A DNA stretch of 37,495 nt from Planctomycetota bacterium (GTDB lineage: Bacteria; Planctomycetota; Phycisphaerae; Sedimentisphaerales; Anaerobacaceae). This document shows positions 5,999 through 14,228 of the stretch, piece after piece. Position 1 is the first letter of the stretch. Every line of letters begins with the position of its first letter. The notes beneath the pieces were generated by a model. The model saw nothing but the letters and a program-made list of their open reading frames with translations. It was not told where the DNA came from and made no database searches. The stretch spans positions 1 to 37,495 of the forward strand of contig JAGLSG010000033.1 of assembly GCA_023135865.1 (NCBI GenBank), given 5' to 3'. The position numbers were made by a program, and so were the translations under genes.

Positions 5999-8245
5999 AT
6001 GAGTTATGATTTCTCTCAATTAAACGATAAAGAATTTGAAATTATTGTTACCGATCTGCTTTCAGTAGTTTTCAACAAACGAATTGAAAGATTCAAACAT
6101 GGTAGGGATGGGGGGGTTGATGGAAGATTCTACTCCGACACAAACCAAGAAATTATAATCCAGAGTAAACATTATTTGAAATCTGGATACAAAGCATTAT
6201 TATCCACCCTTAGAAAAGAAGTAATCAAAATTAAAAAGTTAAAACCAGAAAGATATATACTTGTTTCATCTCTACCGTTATCAAGAGATAATAAAAAAGA
6301 GATTAAAAATGTACTTAACCCTTTTGTCAAAATGGATAACGATATTTTTGGACAAGAAGATTTAAACGACATCCTTTCTCAAAACCCAAAAATCGAAGAA
6401 AAACATTTCAAACTCTGGTTTTCTAGTACAACAGTTTTTGGAATATTACTACACAATGCAATTAAAGGAAGAAGTGAATTTGAGATTGAGCAAATCAAAA
6501 AAAGAACTCTAAAATATGTTCAAACTCAAAATCACTCCAAAGCCCATGAAATTCTCAAAAATAATAACGTAATTATTATTTCTGGTGAACCTGGAATCGG
6601 CAAAACAACTTTGGCAGAAAATCTTTGTCTAGAATATGTAGCAAATGATTATGAGTTTTTAGATATCGAAGAGTCTTTAAGAGAAGCTGAAAGTGTATAC
6701 ATAAGAGGCAAAAAACAGATCTTTTATTTCGACGACTTCCTAGGTAGTAATTATTTTGAAGCAATAGAAAATAAAAAAGATTCACATATCATCAAATTCA
6801 TTGAGAGAATTAAAAATGATAATACTAAGAAATTTATTTTAACCTCTAGAACAAACATTTTAAATAGTGGTTTGTTGCATAGCAGCATTTTTTCAACCCA
6901 AAAAATCCGTAAAAATGAATTTCTTCTTACTATTGACAGATTAGACAATTTAGAAAAAGCTAGAATTCTATATAACCATATATGGTTTAGTGAATTAAAT
7001 GAAGATTTTATGGAAGAAATTTATCGAGACAAACGATACCATCAAATCATTAAACATGAAAATTTTAATCCAAGATTAATAGAATTTATTACGGATAATG
7101 ACAGATTAAATGTTGTCTCAGATGAATACTGGTCTTACATATCAAAAACTTTAGATAATCCAAAAGATATTTGGAATAATTGTTTTAAAAACCAAAATAA
7201 TGCGTTTGTTCGAAGTCTTGTTATTTTGACAGTTTTCAATGGTAGCCAAATTACTGAAGAAGAACTAAGAAAAAGCTTCAATGCATTGATCGACATAGAA
7301 AACCTGAAGAATCCATCACACACAGAAAAAGATTTTAATTCGACTGCTCAATTGGCTACAAAATCATTTCTAAGTCGAAATAAATCAATCTATAGTCATA
7401 TTTATTCCTTATTTAACCCATCAATCGCTGACTATATATTAAACGAATATAACAAAGATGTAAGGAAGTTAATTAACATATTTAAATCACTATATACCAT
7501 TAAATCCTTAGAAATGCTAATTTCTCTAGGAAAAAGTAAAATAGTTTCCGCAAGTGACTTAGTCAAAATTCTTGATGCGCTTTTTACGGATGCTTTTCCA
7601 AAAGACAAAACTCTTGATTATCTCATTTTCATTTCACACCTATACATAGATGACGCAGCCAAAAATGATAGAATTATTTCATTTTTGAGAAAAATTATAA
7701 ATAAGCCACAAACTATTGATGAGTTTTCTAAATTTTTATGTTTACTCTCAAAGTTTGAGAAAAAATTAAAAATAACAAATTTCGATTTTTTAGTGGGAAC
7801 ATTCAAAGATAGATATTTGGATGACAACGAACTAAAAAATTTAATAATCTTTTTTGATGATAAACCTATTACTTCTTCCAAGTTATTAGATGAACTAAAA
7901 GAGCAAATCAACAGTTACATATATGGAAGATTAGAGGATATTGCGGCAGATATTGACTTATCACCATATCTTAATTTCAATGGATATGATGACGATGTGG
8001 ATGTTGATGAAGATTCTATATTTCAATATTTGACAGATTCACTACTATCAGAAATGAAGGGTGTGTGTCCCAATCTAATTGGAAAATTCAATCTTGATAT
8101 TCCAGTCCTAGCAAGCCAAGTTGATATTGACAATTTAGTATCAAACTATCTTAGCTCAATTCAATATGAATCAGAATGGGATAAAGAATATGGTAGCTAT
8201 AGAAATTTTGATAATGATATAGACGATTTATTTGAGCGTACATAG
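5999..8245 (+). CDS. Restriction-endonuclease-like/nSTAND3 NTPase, probable anti-phage protein
   Basis: This 748-residue protein starts with a PD-(D/E)XK nuclease-like domain: EFEIIVTDLLS, then GRDGGVDGRF (D37, D41) and IIIQSKHY (Q55, K57), the layout of Mrr-type restriction folds. A STAND-type P-loop NTPase follows, with Walker A GEPGIGKTT (196-204), Walker B FYFDDFLG (242-249) and the sensor-like FILTSR near 280. The remaining about 400 residues are helical and probably repeat-like, ending IDDLFERT. This matches my recollection of the nSTAND3 family (REase-nSTAND3 fusions). Related Avs proteins sense phage proteins and then activate the nuclease; that role is inference here. The gene is far richer in A/T than its neighbours, uses AT-ending codons throughout, stands alone and is flanked by repeats, which points to horizontal transfer. 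Confidence 0.82.
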   Translation: MSYDFSQLNDKEFEIIVTDLLSVVFNKRIERFKHGRDGGVDGRFYSDTNQEIIIQSKHYLKSGYKALLSTLRKEVIKIKKLKPERYILVSSLPLSRDNKKEIKNVLNPFVKMDNDIFGQEDLNDILSQNPKIEEKHFKLWFSSTTVFGILLHNAIKGRSEFEIEQIKKRTLKYVQTQNHSKAHEILKNNNVIIISGEPGIGKTTLAENLCLEYVANDYEFLDIEESLREAESVYIRGKKQIFYFDDFLGSNYFEAIENKKDSHIIKFIERIKNDNTKKFILTSRTNILNSGLLHSSIFSTQKIRKNEFLLTIDRLDNLEKARILYNHIWFSELNEDFMEEIYRDKRYHQIIKHENFNPRLIEFITDNDRLNVVSDEYWSYISKTLDNPKDIWNNCFKNQNNAFVRSLVILTVFNGSQITEEELRKSFNALIDIENLKNPSHTEKDFNSTAQLATKSFLSRNKSIYSHIYSLFNPSIADYILNEYNKDVRKLINIFKSLYTIKSLEMLISLGKSKIVSASDLVKILDALFTDAFPKDKTLDYLIFISHLYIDDAAKNDRIISFLRKIINKPQTIDEFSKFLCLLSKFEKKLKITNFDFLVGTFKDRYLDDNELKNLIIFFDDKPITSSKLLDELKEQINSYIYGRLEDIAADIDLSPYLNFNGYDDDVDVDEDSIFQYLTDSLLSEMKGVCPNLIGKFNLDIPVLASQVDIDNLVSNYLSSIQYESEWDKEYGSYRNFDNDIDDLFERT

Positions 8246-8362
8246 AATTAGTATAGTATTTAATCGATTTTGTATGTTTCATATTTCCAGCCCAATTTAG
8301 GGACGATAAACATCACGCATCATATAAAATACCCCTCCTTGACAGGAGGGGCTCTGTTGGGA

Positions 8363-8424
8363 ACTAATCACGAAATACGAAATCTGTGCTTCAAAAAGCC
8401 GGCAATTCCTGTATAATCAATCCG
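8363..8424 (+). repeat. Direct repeat, copy 1 (ATACGAAAT...TGTATAATCAATC)
   Basis: The block TCACGAAATACGAAAT, then CTTCAAAAAGCCGGC, then AATTCCTGTATAATCAATC matches 8636-8705. The last 19 bases are identical in both copies and contain TATAAT (8412-8417). Copy 1 is not next to a gene. Confidence 0.65.
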
Positions 8425-8534
8425 CAACGAAAGTTAGAAAAGTGCGAAGGGTGCTAAAAACGCCTCGCAATGACAGAAAAATGGATACCTGCCTTCGCAG
8501 GTATGACAAAATGAGTGTTGCCACAGCCACATCC

Positions 8535-8554
8535 ATTCGACTACGCTCAGGACA
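8535..8554 (+). repeat. Dispersed ATTCGACTACGCTCAGGACA core
   Basis: This is the core of the repeat also seen at 5433-5485 and 10094-10146, here without the flanking GAATTGAGAAT segments. Confidence 0.55.
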
Positions 8555-8635
8555 AGAGTGCTGGGGCTAAACAAAAAATAAACCCTGCCATTAAACAAAC
8601 CCCACCAAAGTGTTGGTGGGGCTAACCGATTACGC

Positions 8636-8705
8636 ATCACGAAATACGAAATACGCTTCACGAAATCGATGTTTCAAATAATCGGTAATTCCTGTATAAT
8701 CAATC
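8636..8705 (+). promoter_or_regulatory. Direct repeat, copy 2, carrying the putative der promoter
   Basis: A perfect TATAAT (8695-8700) is preceded after 17 bp by TTTCAA (8672-8677). Transcription would start about 65 bp upstream of der. The block duplicates 8363-8424. Confidence 0.45.
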
Positions 8706-8771
8706 AGGTACAACAAAACGAAAATCAGTGTAATCTGCAATTAAACAAAATAAAAATTAGGCAATTAAAAT

Positions 8772-10094
8772 ATGGCAATACCAACAGTAGCTATAATCGG
8801 AAGACCAAATGTCGGAAAAAGCAGCTTACTAAACGCTCTCGCAGGAGAAAGAATCAGCATAGTCGAGGCAACAGCCGGCGTAACAAGAGACCGAGTTAGC
8901 ACTATCATCGAAAAAGATGATAAATATATCGAGCTAATCGATACCGGCGGATACGGAATCGTCGATTCACAGCAACTAAGCCAGCATATCGAATCGCAAA
9001 TCCATCAGGCAATCGCAAAAGCAGATATAATACTCTTCGTTGTAGATATTAGAGACGGGATAGTGCCGCTCGATAAAACTATCGCACAGCTTCTAAAAAA
9101 AGAAAATATAAAAGTAATCGGCGTTGCAAATAAAGCTGATTCGGCAAAAATGTTTCCAGCAGCAGGCGAATTCGCGCGGCTGGGATTCGGCGAATTCCTC
9201 TGCGTTTCAGCGACAAATAATATGAACAAATCAAAACTGCTCGAAAAAGTTTTGGACGAATTAAAAGTCGCAACGTCAGAAAAACCGCCAACGCCAATTA
9301 TGAAAATGGCTATCGTGGGAAAAAGAAACGCAGGAAAAAGCACGCTCGTAAACGCTATCGTCGGCGATGACAAAAGAGTTATCGTAAGCGAAATACCAGG
9401 AACGACAAGAGATTCAGTCGATGTGCGATTCGAAAAAGATGGAAAAACAATCGTGGTTATAGATACGGCCGGCGTGCGGAAAAAAAATAAAATGTCCGAC
9501 AGTATAGAATTCTACAGCTTTATACGAGCATCAGAATCAGTTAGAAGAGCTGATATGGTAATGTTTCTAATCGATGCAACCACGCCGATTTCACAGGTCG
9601 ATAAAAAACTGGCAAAACTAATCGCTGAAGAATATAAAAGCTGTATCATCGTTATAAATAAATGGGACCTCGCAAAAGATACAGCGTCAACCGAAGATTA
9701 CGAAGATTATCTAACGAAAATGCTGCCGGGACTAAAATACGCTCCCATCGCATTTACAACGGCAACGGAATCAAAAAATGTTCAAACTATCTTAGACCTC
9801 GCAGCTGAGATATTTAAGCAGACAACAACACAAATCCCAACGCCAAAATTAAACAAAGCATTCGACATAATAAAAGAAGAAAAGGCCGGCTCAACGAAAA
9901 GAAATAAAGCCGGCTGGCCGAAAATTTATTACGCAACGCAAATCGGTGTTAATCCGGTTACGATTATGATGTTCGTAAATAAAACGCAGCTCTTCGAAGA
10001 AAACTATATGAGATTTATCGAGGGAAGATTGAAATCCATGCTGCCAATGGCGGAAGTGCCAATCAAGCTGCTCGTCAAGCCGCATAGAAAATAG
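8772..10094 (+). CDS. der: Ribosome biogenesis GTPase Der (EngA)
   Basis: The 440-residue product has two tandem GTPase domains and a C-terminal KH-like domain, the unique Der architecture. Domain 1 has G1 GRPNVGKSS near residue 9, G3 DTGG and G4 NKAD. Domain 2 has GKRNAGKST near 180, DTAG and NKWD. The tail VPIKLLVKPHRK is family-typical. Der acts in 50S subunit maturation. The ATG at 8772 has no strong ribosome site (TTAGGCAATTAAAAT). It is the last plus-strand gene before the convergent c-di-AMP operon and is flanked on both sides by dispersed repeats. Confidence 0.96.
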   Translation: MAIPTVAIIGRPNVGKSSLLNALAGERISIVEATAGVTRDRVSTIIEKDDKYIELIDTGGYGIVDSQQLSQHIESQIHQAIAKADIILFVVDIRDGIVPLDKTIAQLLKKENIKVIGVANKADSAKMFPAAGEFARLGFGEFLCVSATNNMNKSKLLEKVLDELKVATSEKPPTPIMKMAIVGKRNAGKSTLVNAIVGDDKRVIVSEIPGTTRDSVDVRFEKDGKTIVVIDTAGVRKKNKMSDSIEFYSFIRASESVRRADMVMFLIDATTPISQVDKKLAKLIAEEYKSCIIVINKWDLAKDTASTEDYEDYLTKMLPGLKYAPIAFTTATESKNVQTILDLAAEIFKQTTTQIPTPKLNKAFDIIKEEKAGSTKRNKAGWPKIYYATQIGVNPVTIMMFVNKTQLFEENYMRFIEGRLKSMLPMAEVPIKLLVKPHRK

Positions 10095-10146
10095 GAATTG
10101 AAATCCTTCGACTACGCTCAGGACAGGTTTAGAATGGAGAATTAAA
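10094..10146 (+). repeat. Dispersed AATCCTTCGAC..CGCTCAGGACAGG repeat, copy 2
   Basis: This near-identical unit to 5433-5485 starts directly at the der stop codon and ends at the ATG of the small broken frame at 10147. Its position abutting a stop is like copy B of the 105-bp element after dnaB. Confidence 0.7.
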
Positions 10147-10188
10147 ATGAGCTCTCTTCTAATTACATAACTGACAATCGCAGCTCTT

Positions 10189-10332
10189 ATGTATAAAACG
10201 TATTGCTCCCTTGCCGTTGAAAAACCGCAAATTATGCTATCTATAGTAGCTATGATTCTAATTATTCTTGCAGCATTCCTCGGCTATATAGCAATAGCAA
10301 CCGCCTTAAAAGTGAAAAAAGCTAAATCTTAA
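10189..10332 (+). CDS. Possible 47-residue membrane peptide, or remnant of a longer gene
   Basis: The frame from ATG 10189 to TAA 10332 encodes 47 residues with one clear hydrophobic helix (IMLSIVAMILIILAAFLGYI) and a basic tail KVKKAKS. In the same frame an upstream ATG at 10147 reads MSSLLIT and is broken by a TAA at 10168-10170, after which LTIAALMYK continues. A two-helix small membrane protein with one stop mutation is therefore possible. I do not recognise a family. It converges on the ybbR gene with only 3 bp between them. Existence as a gene is uncertain. Confidence 0.35.
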   Translation: MYKTYCSLAVEKPQIMLSIVAMILIILAAFLGYIAIATALKVKKAKS

Positions 10333-10335
10333 AAA

Positions 10336-11400
10336 CTAATGATTTGTGGCTGGAATATCTGTTTGGGAAATCGGCACCAGCCGAAAACGAGCAACGACCG
10401 GCGGCTGATTCAAAATTATCTCATCCTTGCGAACATATTCCGCAGGAAAATTATAAATCAACTCTTTCCGTAGCGGCTCAACGGAAACAACATCTTTATC
10501 ATTATCATCAATTTCAAGTATTACCTGGTAACGCATATTTTCATAGGCACGTTTTGCTTCGGCGGTAGAACGGATGGCTACGGCACTTATTACAGCGTCA
10601 AGATTTACAACTTCGACTTTGTATTTGCCCTGAAGATTGGAACTTAAAATCAGGCCAAGCGTTGCGTTTTGTATGGTCTCGGCTCGCAGGCGTTCCTGCT
10701 GAGCTAAGGTGGCTATTTCAACAGTGGTCGAGCTTCTTCTGATTTGGCCATCCGCCAATTCGATGCATGGCGTTTTAGTAATGGCTGCTGCTGCTGATTG
10801 CTTGATTTCCAGCGTGGTCAGTTGAACTTCGGCCTGGCCTGTATAACCAGCCGGAGCAAAAATCTCAACGAGAGCCGGCTCCACTGTCGCAATTTTTACA
10901 GGGTTGCGGTATTCGTCTATACACCTTACGGTAAATGATTTTTTTTCGAGAGAGATAACATTAACTGCAACTTTGTCCGGCTCACACAACTCAACGGCTA
11001 AACCGAGTTGTTTTATCTGGTCGCTGCGCTTCAAGAATCCGGCAACATCAAGAATGTGCTCGCCGGCAGAAGCCATCGCTTGCTGCTGAACATCAAGGAA
11101 AAACTCAAAAACCAAAGAACCCTCATTTAATCGACGCTTAATATCGGCAACCCGCGAAGCAGGGCCACGAAAAATTATTTTGTCAATAGAAACCGACTGC
11201 TTGCCGGAAAAGTTTACAAGTAAATCAGGGCCTGTCGTTTTTGCAATACTCACAGTAACACCGGAAACCGAAAAACTTTCCGTTTGAGCAAGGTCTGCCC
11301 AAACCCAAATCAAAATGGTCAAAAATAAAACCAATGCCAGTTTGCCGTATTTTATTTTCTGTTGTTTGAACTTCATATTTTTGTCAATCCATCGCTTCAA
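10336..11400 (-). CDS. YbbR-domain protein, CdaA regulator-like (CdaR)
   Basis: This 354-residue protein has an N-terminal transmembrane helix (KLALVLFLTILIWVWADL, residues about 20-38) and an extracytoplasmic region with several YbbR-like repeats, for example VEPALVEIFAPAGYTGQAEVQLTTLEI. YbbR proteins such as CdaR bind and modulate the diadenylate cyclase CdaA, usually encoded immediately upstream as here. The start overlaps cdaA by 17 bp if TTG 11400 is used, which has GGAGG about nine bases upstream. ATG 11376, just past the cdaA stop, is the alternative and gives 346 residues. Translational coupling is likely. Sequence conservation of the repeats is low, so the exact number is uncertain. 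Confidence 0.82.
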   Translation of the reverse strand: MKRWIDKNMKFKQQKIKYGKLALVLFLTILIWVWADLAQTESFSVSGVTVSIAKTTGPDLLVNFSGKQSVSIDKIIFRGPASRVADIKRRLNEGSLVFEFFLDVQQQAMASAGEHILDVAGFLKRSDQIKQLGLAVELCEPDKVAVNVISLEKKSFTVRCIDEYRNPVKIATVEPALVEIFAPAGYTGQAEVQLTTLEIKQSAAAAITKTPCIELADGQIRRSSTTVEIATLAQQERLRAETIQNATLGLILSSNLQGKYKVEVVNLDAVISAVAIRSTAEAKRAYENMRYQVILEIDDNDKDVVSVEPLRKELIYNFPAEYVRKDEIILNQPPVVARFRLVPISQTDIPATNH

Positions 11401-12190
11401 CCAAATATCCCTCCAGCCCAGATGCGCTTATGTTGCGTTTCAATTGTCCGCCAACAGCAACAGAAATAATTCCTGTCTCCTCGCTAACTACAATAACTAC
11501 CGCATCACACCCACTGGTTAAACCTACCGCTGCACGATGGCGTGAGCCAAGCTCAATACCGTCAACACTGTCGGCTTCGGCGAGCGGCAGCTGAACACGA
11601 GCGGCAACAATTCTGCTGTTACTAATAATAACCGCCATATCGTGAAGAGCCGTGCCGCTATAAAAAATTGTTCTTAGAAGTTCTGAGTTAACAATAGCAT
11701 CAAGCCGAACTCCGGTTTCAATAAATTCACCAAGAGCCACCCGCTTTTCAATAACTATAATCGCCCCGGTTTTAATAAGTGAAAGCTGGCAAACGGCAGA
11801 GATTAATTCTTCCGCCGCCTGAGTTAATTTTCGGCTGGTGCCGGATAAGAAACGTGTGCGGCCTATCCGCATTAAAGCGCGGCGAACCTCCGGCTGAAAG
11901 GCGGTTACTGCAATAATCAAAACGGCAATTAAAAAGCCCTTGTAAAGATACTGAAGCCGCTCAAAACTAAAACGCTCGACAATTAGATTTAAAATAAGTA
12001 CGCCGGAAATGAGAATGAATATGACTCCGCGAAAAAGCCGCTCGCCGCGAGTACCCTCAAGAAAATCAATTGCCCAGTAAACCACAAGAGCAATCGAAAA
12101 TATCTCAATAGCAACTACCCACCAGTTGTAACCTGCCACGCGGCTGAAATAATCGATGAACAGATCCATATGTCGCAACCCACAAATCAC
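11384..12190 (-). CDS. cdaA: Diadenylate cyclase CdaA (DisA_N domain), variant DGA motif
   Basis: The 268-residue protein would make c-di-AMP from two ATP at the membrane. Three transmembrane helices lie at about 23-42, 52-71 and 84-98, followed by AFQPEVRRALMRIG and the DAC domain. The catalytic RHR motif is intact (GSRHRAAVG, residues 215-223). The DGA motif, normally HDGAVI, reads HDMAVI: the catalytic aspartate (D184) is kept but glycine is replaced by methionine (codon at 11638-11636). The upstream start is GTG 12190; ATG 12169 (MDLFIDYF) is the more family-like start. It is followed by overlapping ybbR and preceded by a small lipoprotein gene, apparently one operon. A hairpin (CACAGCT/AGCTGTG) overlaps the GTG region. 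Confidence 0.9.
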   Translation of the reverse strand: MICGLRHMDLFIDYFSRVAGYNWWVVAIEIFSIALVVYWAIDFLEGTRGERLFRGVIFILISGVLILNLIVERFSFERLQYLYKGFLIAVLIIAVTAFQPEVRRALMRIGRTRFLSGTSRKLTQAAEELISAVCQLSLIKTGAIIVIEKRVALGEFIETGVRLDAIVNSELLRTIFYSGTALHDMAVIISNSRIVAARVQLPLAEADSVDGIELGSRHRAAVGLTSGCDAVVIVVSEETGIISVAVGGQLKRNISASGLEGYLVEAMD

Positions 12191-12246
12191 AGCTCAGTAA
12201 AGAAGCTGTGGGTAATCCATTACCAAAACCAATTATTAAAAATTTG

Positions 12247-12468
12247 CTAATCGAAGATTTTTTTGTCCGAAAGCTTACTTGGCTTGTCCCAGAGCATCGC
12301 TCTGTCTATATCCTGAATCATCTCCACATGGCAGATATCACTGTTGCGAAGATGCCTTCTACGCCCCTCTGCCTCGGTTTCACCAGGCTGAGCAGTAGTG
12401 CAGCCAAAAGGCAATACCATCAGAATACATAAAACAACGCCGAATAAAGCTGTGTAAAAGTCTCTCAT
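12247..12468 (-). CDS. Small lipoprotein upstream of cdaA
   Basis: The 73-residue product begins with a signal peptide (FYTALFGVVLCILMVLPFGC) whose lipobox LPFGC predicts lipidation at Cys 23. The mature part is short and charged (GRRRHLRNSDICHVEMIQDI, then AMLWDKPSKLSDKKIFD). I recall similar small lipoproteins from Phycisphaerae-type genomes ending in a D(K/R)PS(K/R)LS motif, but this is from memory. It precedes cdaA by 56 bp on the same strand and may be cotranscribed. Function is unknown. The WYL regulator diverges from it across 219 bp. Confidence 0.65.
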   Translation of the reverse strand: MRDFYTALFGVVLCILMVLPFGCTTAQPGETEAEGRRRHLRNSDICHVEMIQDIDRAMLWDKPSKLSDKKIFD

Positions 12469-12687
12469 AATCTGGTCATGCTAACAATTACGCCTATAAT
12501 TGTCAACCCAAAAAGTGTTAATTCTATCGGCAATTACAACTGGCTTACCTAAAGCTGCCAACTGTCTCTTTGATATGGTTTCCTGTTGACTTTTGCAGTA
12601 ATCTGTGAATAATAGCCGCCAGTTACTGTTAAGCAAAGTAGTTGGGGACGAAAAAGCGGTCAAGACAGAGCTTGCGCAGGACAAACA

Positions 12688-13743
12688 ATGAAATCCAGCA
12701 GAATCAGCAGGGTAGTGCAGATTTTAACGACACTGCAGGCAGGTAAATACTACGCCGTAGATGATTTATCGAAAATGCTTGGAACCAGCCGAAGAACTGT
12801 CTTTCGCGACCTAAAGGAACTTCAGGCAATTGGTGTGCCGTATCACTATAACAGCAAAGAGGGCGGCTATAGTATTGACCCTGAATTTTTCCTGCCGCCA
12901 ATCGATTTGAATCTGCAAGAGGCACTTAGTTTGCTTATGCTAACACACAAGGCAAGCAGACAAATGCAGTTGCCGTTTAGAAATTCAGCGCTGCTCGCTG
13001 CGTTAAAAATCGAAAACAACCTGCCATTAGAAACGAAAAGGCGATGCAACCTGCTCCTGAAAAATATATCTACAAAAGCTACCGCTCAGGCACCTACAAA
13101 ACTGCTCGACCAAGCTTTCGCAACACTGCAGAAAGCAATAGCTGAAAAAAACAAAGTGGTACTGATTTATCACTCGTTTTTTGAAGGAAAAACAATCGAC
13201 TTGCAAATACACCCTTACCATCTGCTCTATAATCAAAGGGCATGGTATCTCGTGGCCTTCTCCGAGATGCACAACAGTATTAGGACGTTTAAGCTCAACC
13301 GAATTAAAGAAATTCAGGTGCTGAAAAAACGATTTATCAGTGGTGAAAAATTTGACATTTACGACTATCTTGGAAAATGCTGGTCGATGATTCCTGAAGG
13401 AAAAATCTACAATATAAAATTGCGGTTTATGCCAAAGGTGGTAAATAATGTCGCAGAAGTACAGTGGCACAGCACACAAGAGGTAACCCTGAATCAGGAC
13501 GGCTCAGCAACGATTGAATTTCGCGTTGACGGGCTCGAGGAAATAGCGTGGTGGATACTCGGCTACGGCGACCAGGTTCAGGTATTAGCCCCAAAAGCAC
13601 TCAGGAAAAAGATTATAGAAAAAGCCAGAAATATGATTAAGATTAACGAACAACTGGAACAAAAAATAAAAACAAGCGAAATTCCCATCGTTGAATTGCC
13701 ATACAAAACAACTGCTGCTTCGGCTGCCACGAGTAATTCTTAA
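12688..13743 (+). CDS. WYL-domain transcriptional regulator (DeoR-type HTH)
   Basis: The 351-residue protein starts with a helix-turn-helix (RISRVVQILTTLQAGKYYAV, then LGTSRRTVFRDLKELQAIGV), giving a winged-helix DNA-binding domain over about 1-65. A WYL domain spans about 150-230, with the namesake triad in QRAWYLVAFSE and the conserved RTFKLNRI. A WCX-like C-terminal extension follows. WYL regulators of the YafY/PafC type bind a ligand or nucleic acid, and several respond to DNA damage. AGGA lies about nine bases before the ATG. It sits directly before the putative origin and dnaN, so a replication-stress role is conceivable but unsupported. Confidence 0.88.
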   Translation: MKSSRISRVVQILTTLQAGKYYAVDDLSKMLGTSRRTVFRDLKELQAIGVPYHYNSKEGGYSIDPEFFLPPIDLNLQEALSLLMLTHKASRQMQLPFRNSALLAALKIENNLPLETKRRCNLLLKNISTKATAQAPTKLLDQAFATLQKAIAEKNKVVLIYHSFFEGKTIDLQIHPYHLLYNQRAWYLVAFSEMHNSIRTFKLNRIKEIQVLKKRFISGEKFDIYDYLGKCWSMIPEGKIYNIKLRFMPKVVNNVAEVQWHSTQEVTLNQDGSATIEFRVDGLEEIAWWILGYGDQVQVLAPKALRKKIIEKARNMIKINEQLEQKIKTSEIPIVELPYKTTAASAATSNS

Positions 13744-14228
13744 TAATTCACAGAACACCGTGATACTTTCGACAAAAATAGCGGTAAAATAAATAAATAT
13801 TTCATCGTTTATTAACAATTTGTGGGCAAATAGGCCTGTGGAAAAGCTGTTAGTAAAACAGTTAGAAACTGGTAATAAAACACACAATAATGCCAATGGG
13901 TAAAATGAATGTAACCCCACTGAAAAAACCCACAAAAAAACTAACTCTTTATCCACAGGGGAAAAACTCATACTTAAAGTTATAAGGTACTACCGAATAA
14001 GTTGTTAGCACTAAAGGATGTGGAATATGTAACAATTTCACATTGTATATGATTAATACTAATAAATCTTTTATTATATTATAATAAGAAAGAAGCAAGC
14101 CGGCGAGCGAACCGTGGCAAGTTGGTTTTGGCGGTTTTGCTATATTGTTCTTTGTGAAATAAAGATTGTGGAAGGGTGGGTTTTAGTATAGTATACACAA
14201 CGATAAAAAATGGTTTTGGAGGTTTTTA
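13744..14228. other. oriC: Putative chromosomal replication origin (485-bp gene-free region before dnaN)
   Basis: The gap before dnaN carries one perfect DnaA box TTATCCACA (13949-13957), an inverted near-box TGTGGAAAA (13837-13845), weaker relatives TGTGGGCAA (13821), TGTGGAATA (14019) and TGTGGAAGG (14167), and an AT-only-like tract at about 14053-14092 (AATAAATCTTTTATTATATT, then ATAATAAG) suited to duplex unwinding. A palindrome GTATAGTATAC lies at 14186-14196. Adjacent dnaN and gyrB support an origin, although dnaA itself is not adjacent. No coding frame is convincing. The dnaN promoter must also lie here. Confidence 0.65.
13949..13957 (+). promoter_or_regulatory. Perfect DnaA box TTATCCACA
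   Basis: This is an exact match to the bacterial DnaA-binding consensus, within a region holding further degenerate copies in both orientations and an AT-rich stretch about 100 bp downstream. Confidence 0.65.

Larger units (their letters stand above)
8246..8771. other. 526-bp gene-free gap with repeats and a duplicated promoter-like block
   Basis: No credible gene is present. It contains a perfect 7-bp hairpin CCCCTCC...GGAGGGG (8332-8351, no T run), another stem CCCCACC...GGTGGGG around 8601-8622, a CTCGCAATGACA fragment near 8470, an ATTCGACTACGCTCAGGACA copy at 8535-8554, and two copies of a block ending AATTCCTGTATAATCAATC. Confidence 0.7.

Noticed and set aside
8332-8351. CCCCTCC/GGAGGGG hairpin as terminator of the nSTAND gene
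   Set aside because: The stem is perfect but is not followed by a T run; it looks more like a repeat or a hairpin of unknown role.
8434-8661. 75-codon minus-strand frame with HTCEGRYPFFCHCE
   Set aside because: It is derived from the dispersed repeats (CGCAATGACA, CTGCCTTCGCAGGTATGACA) in this gap.
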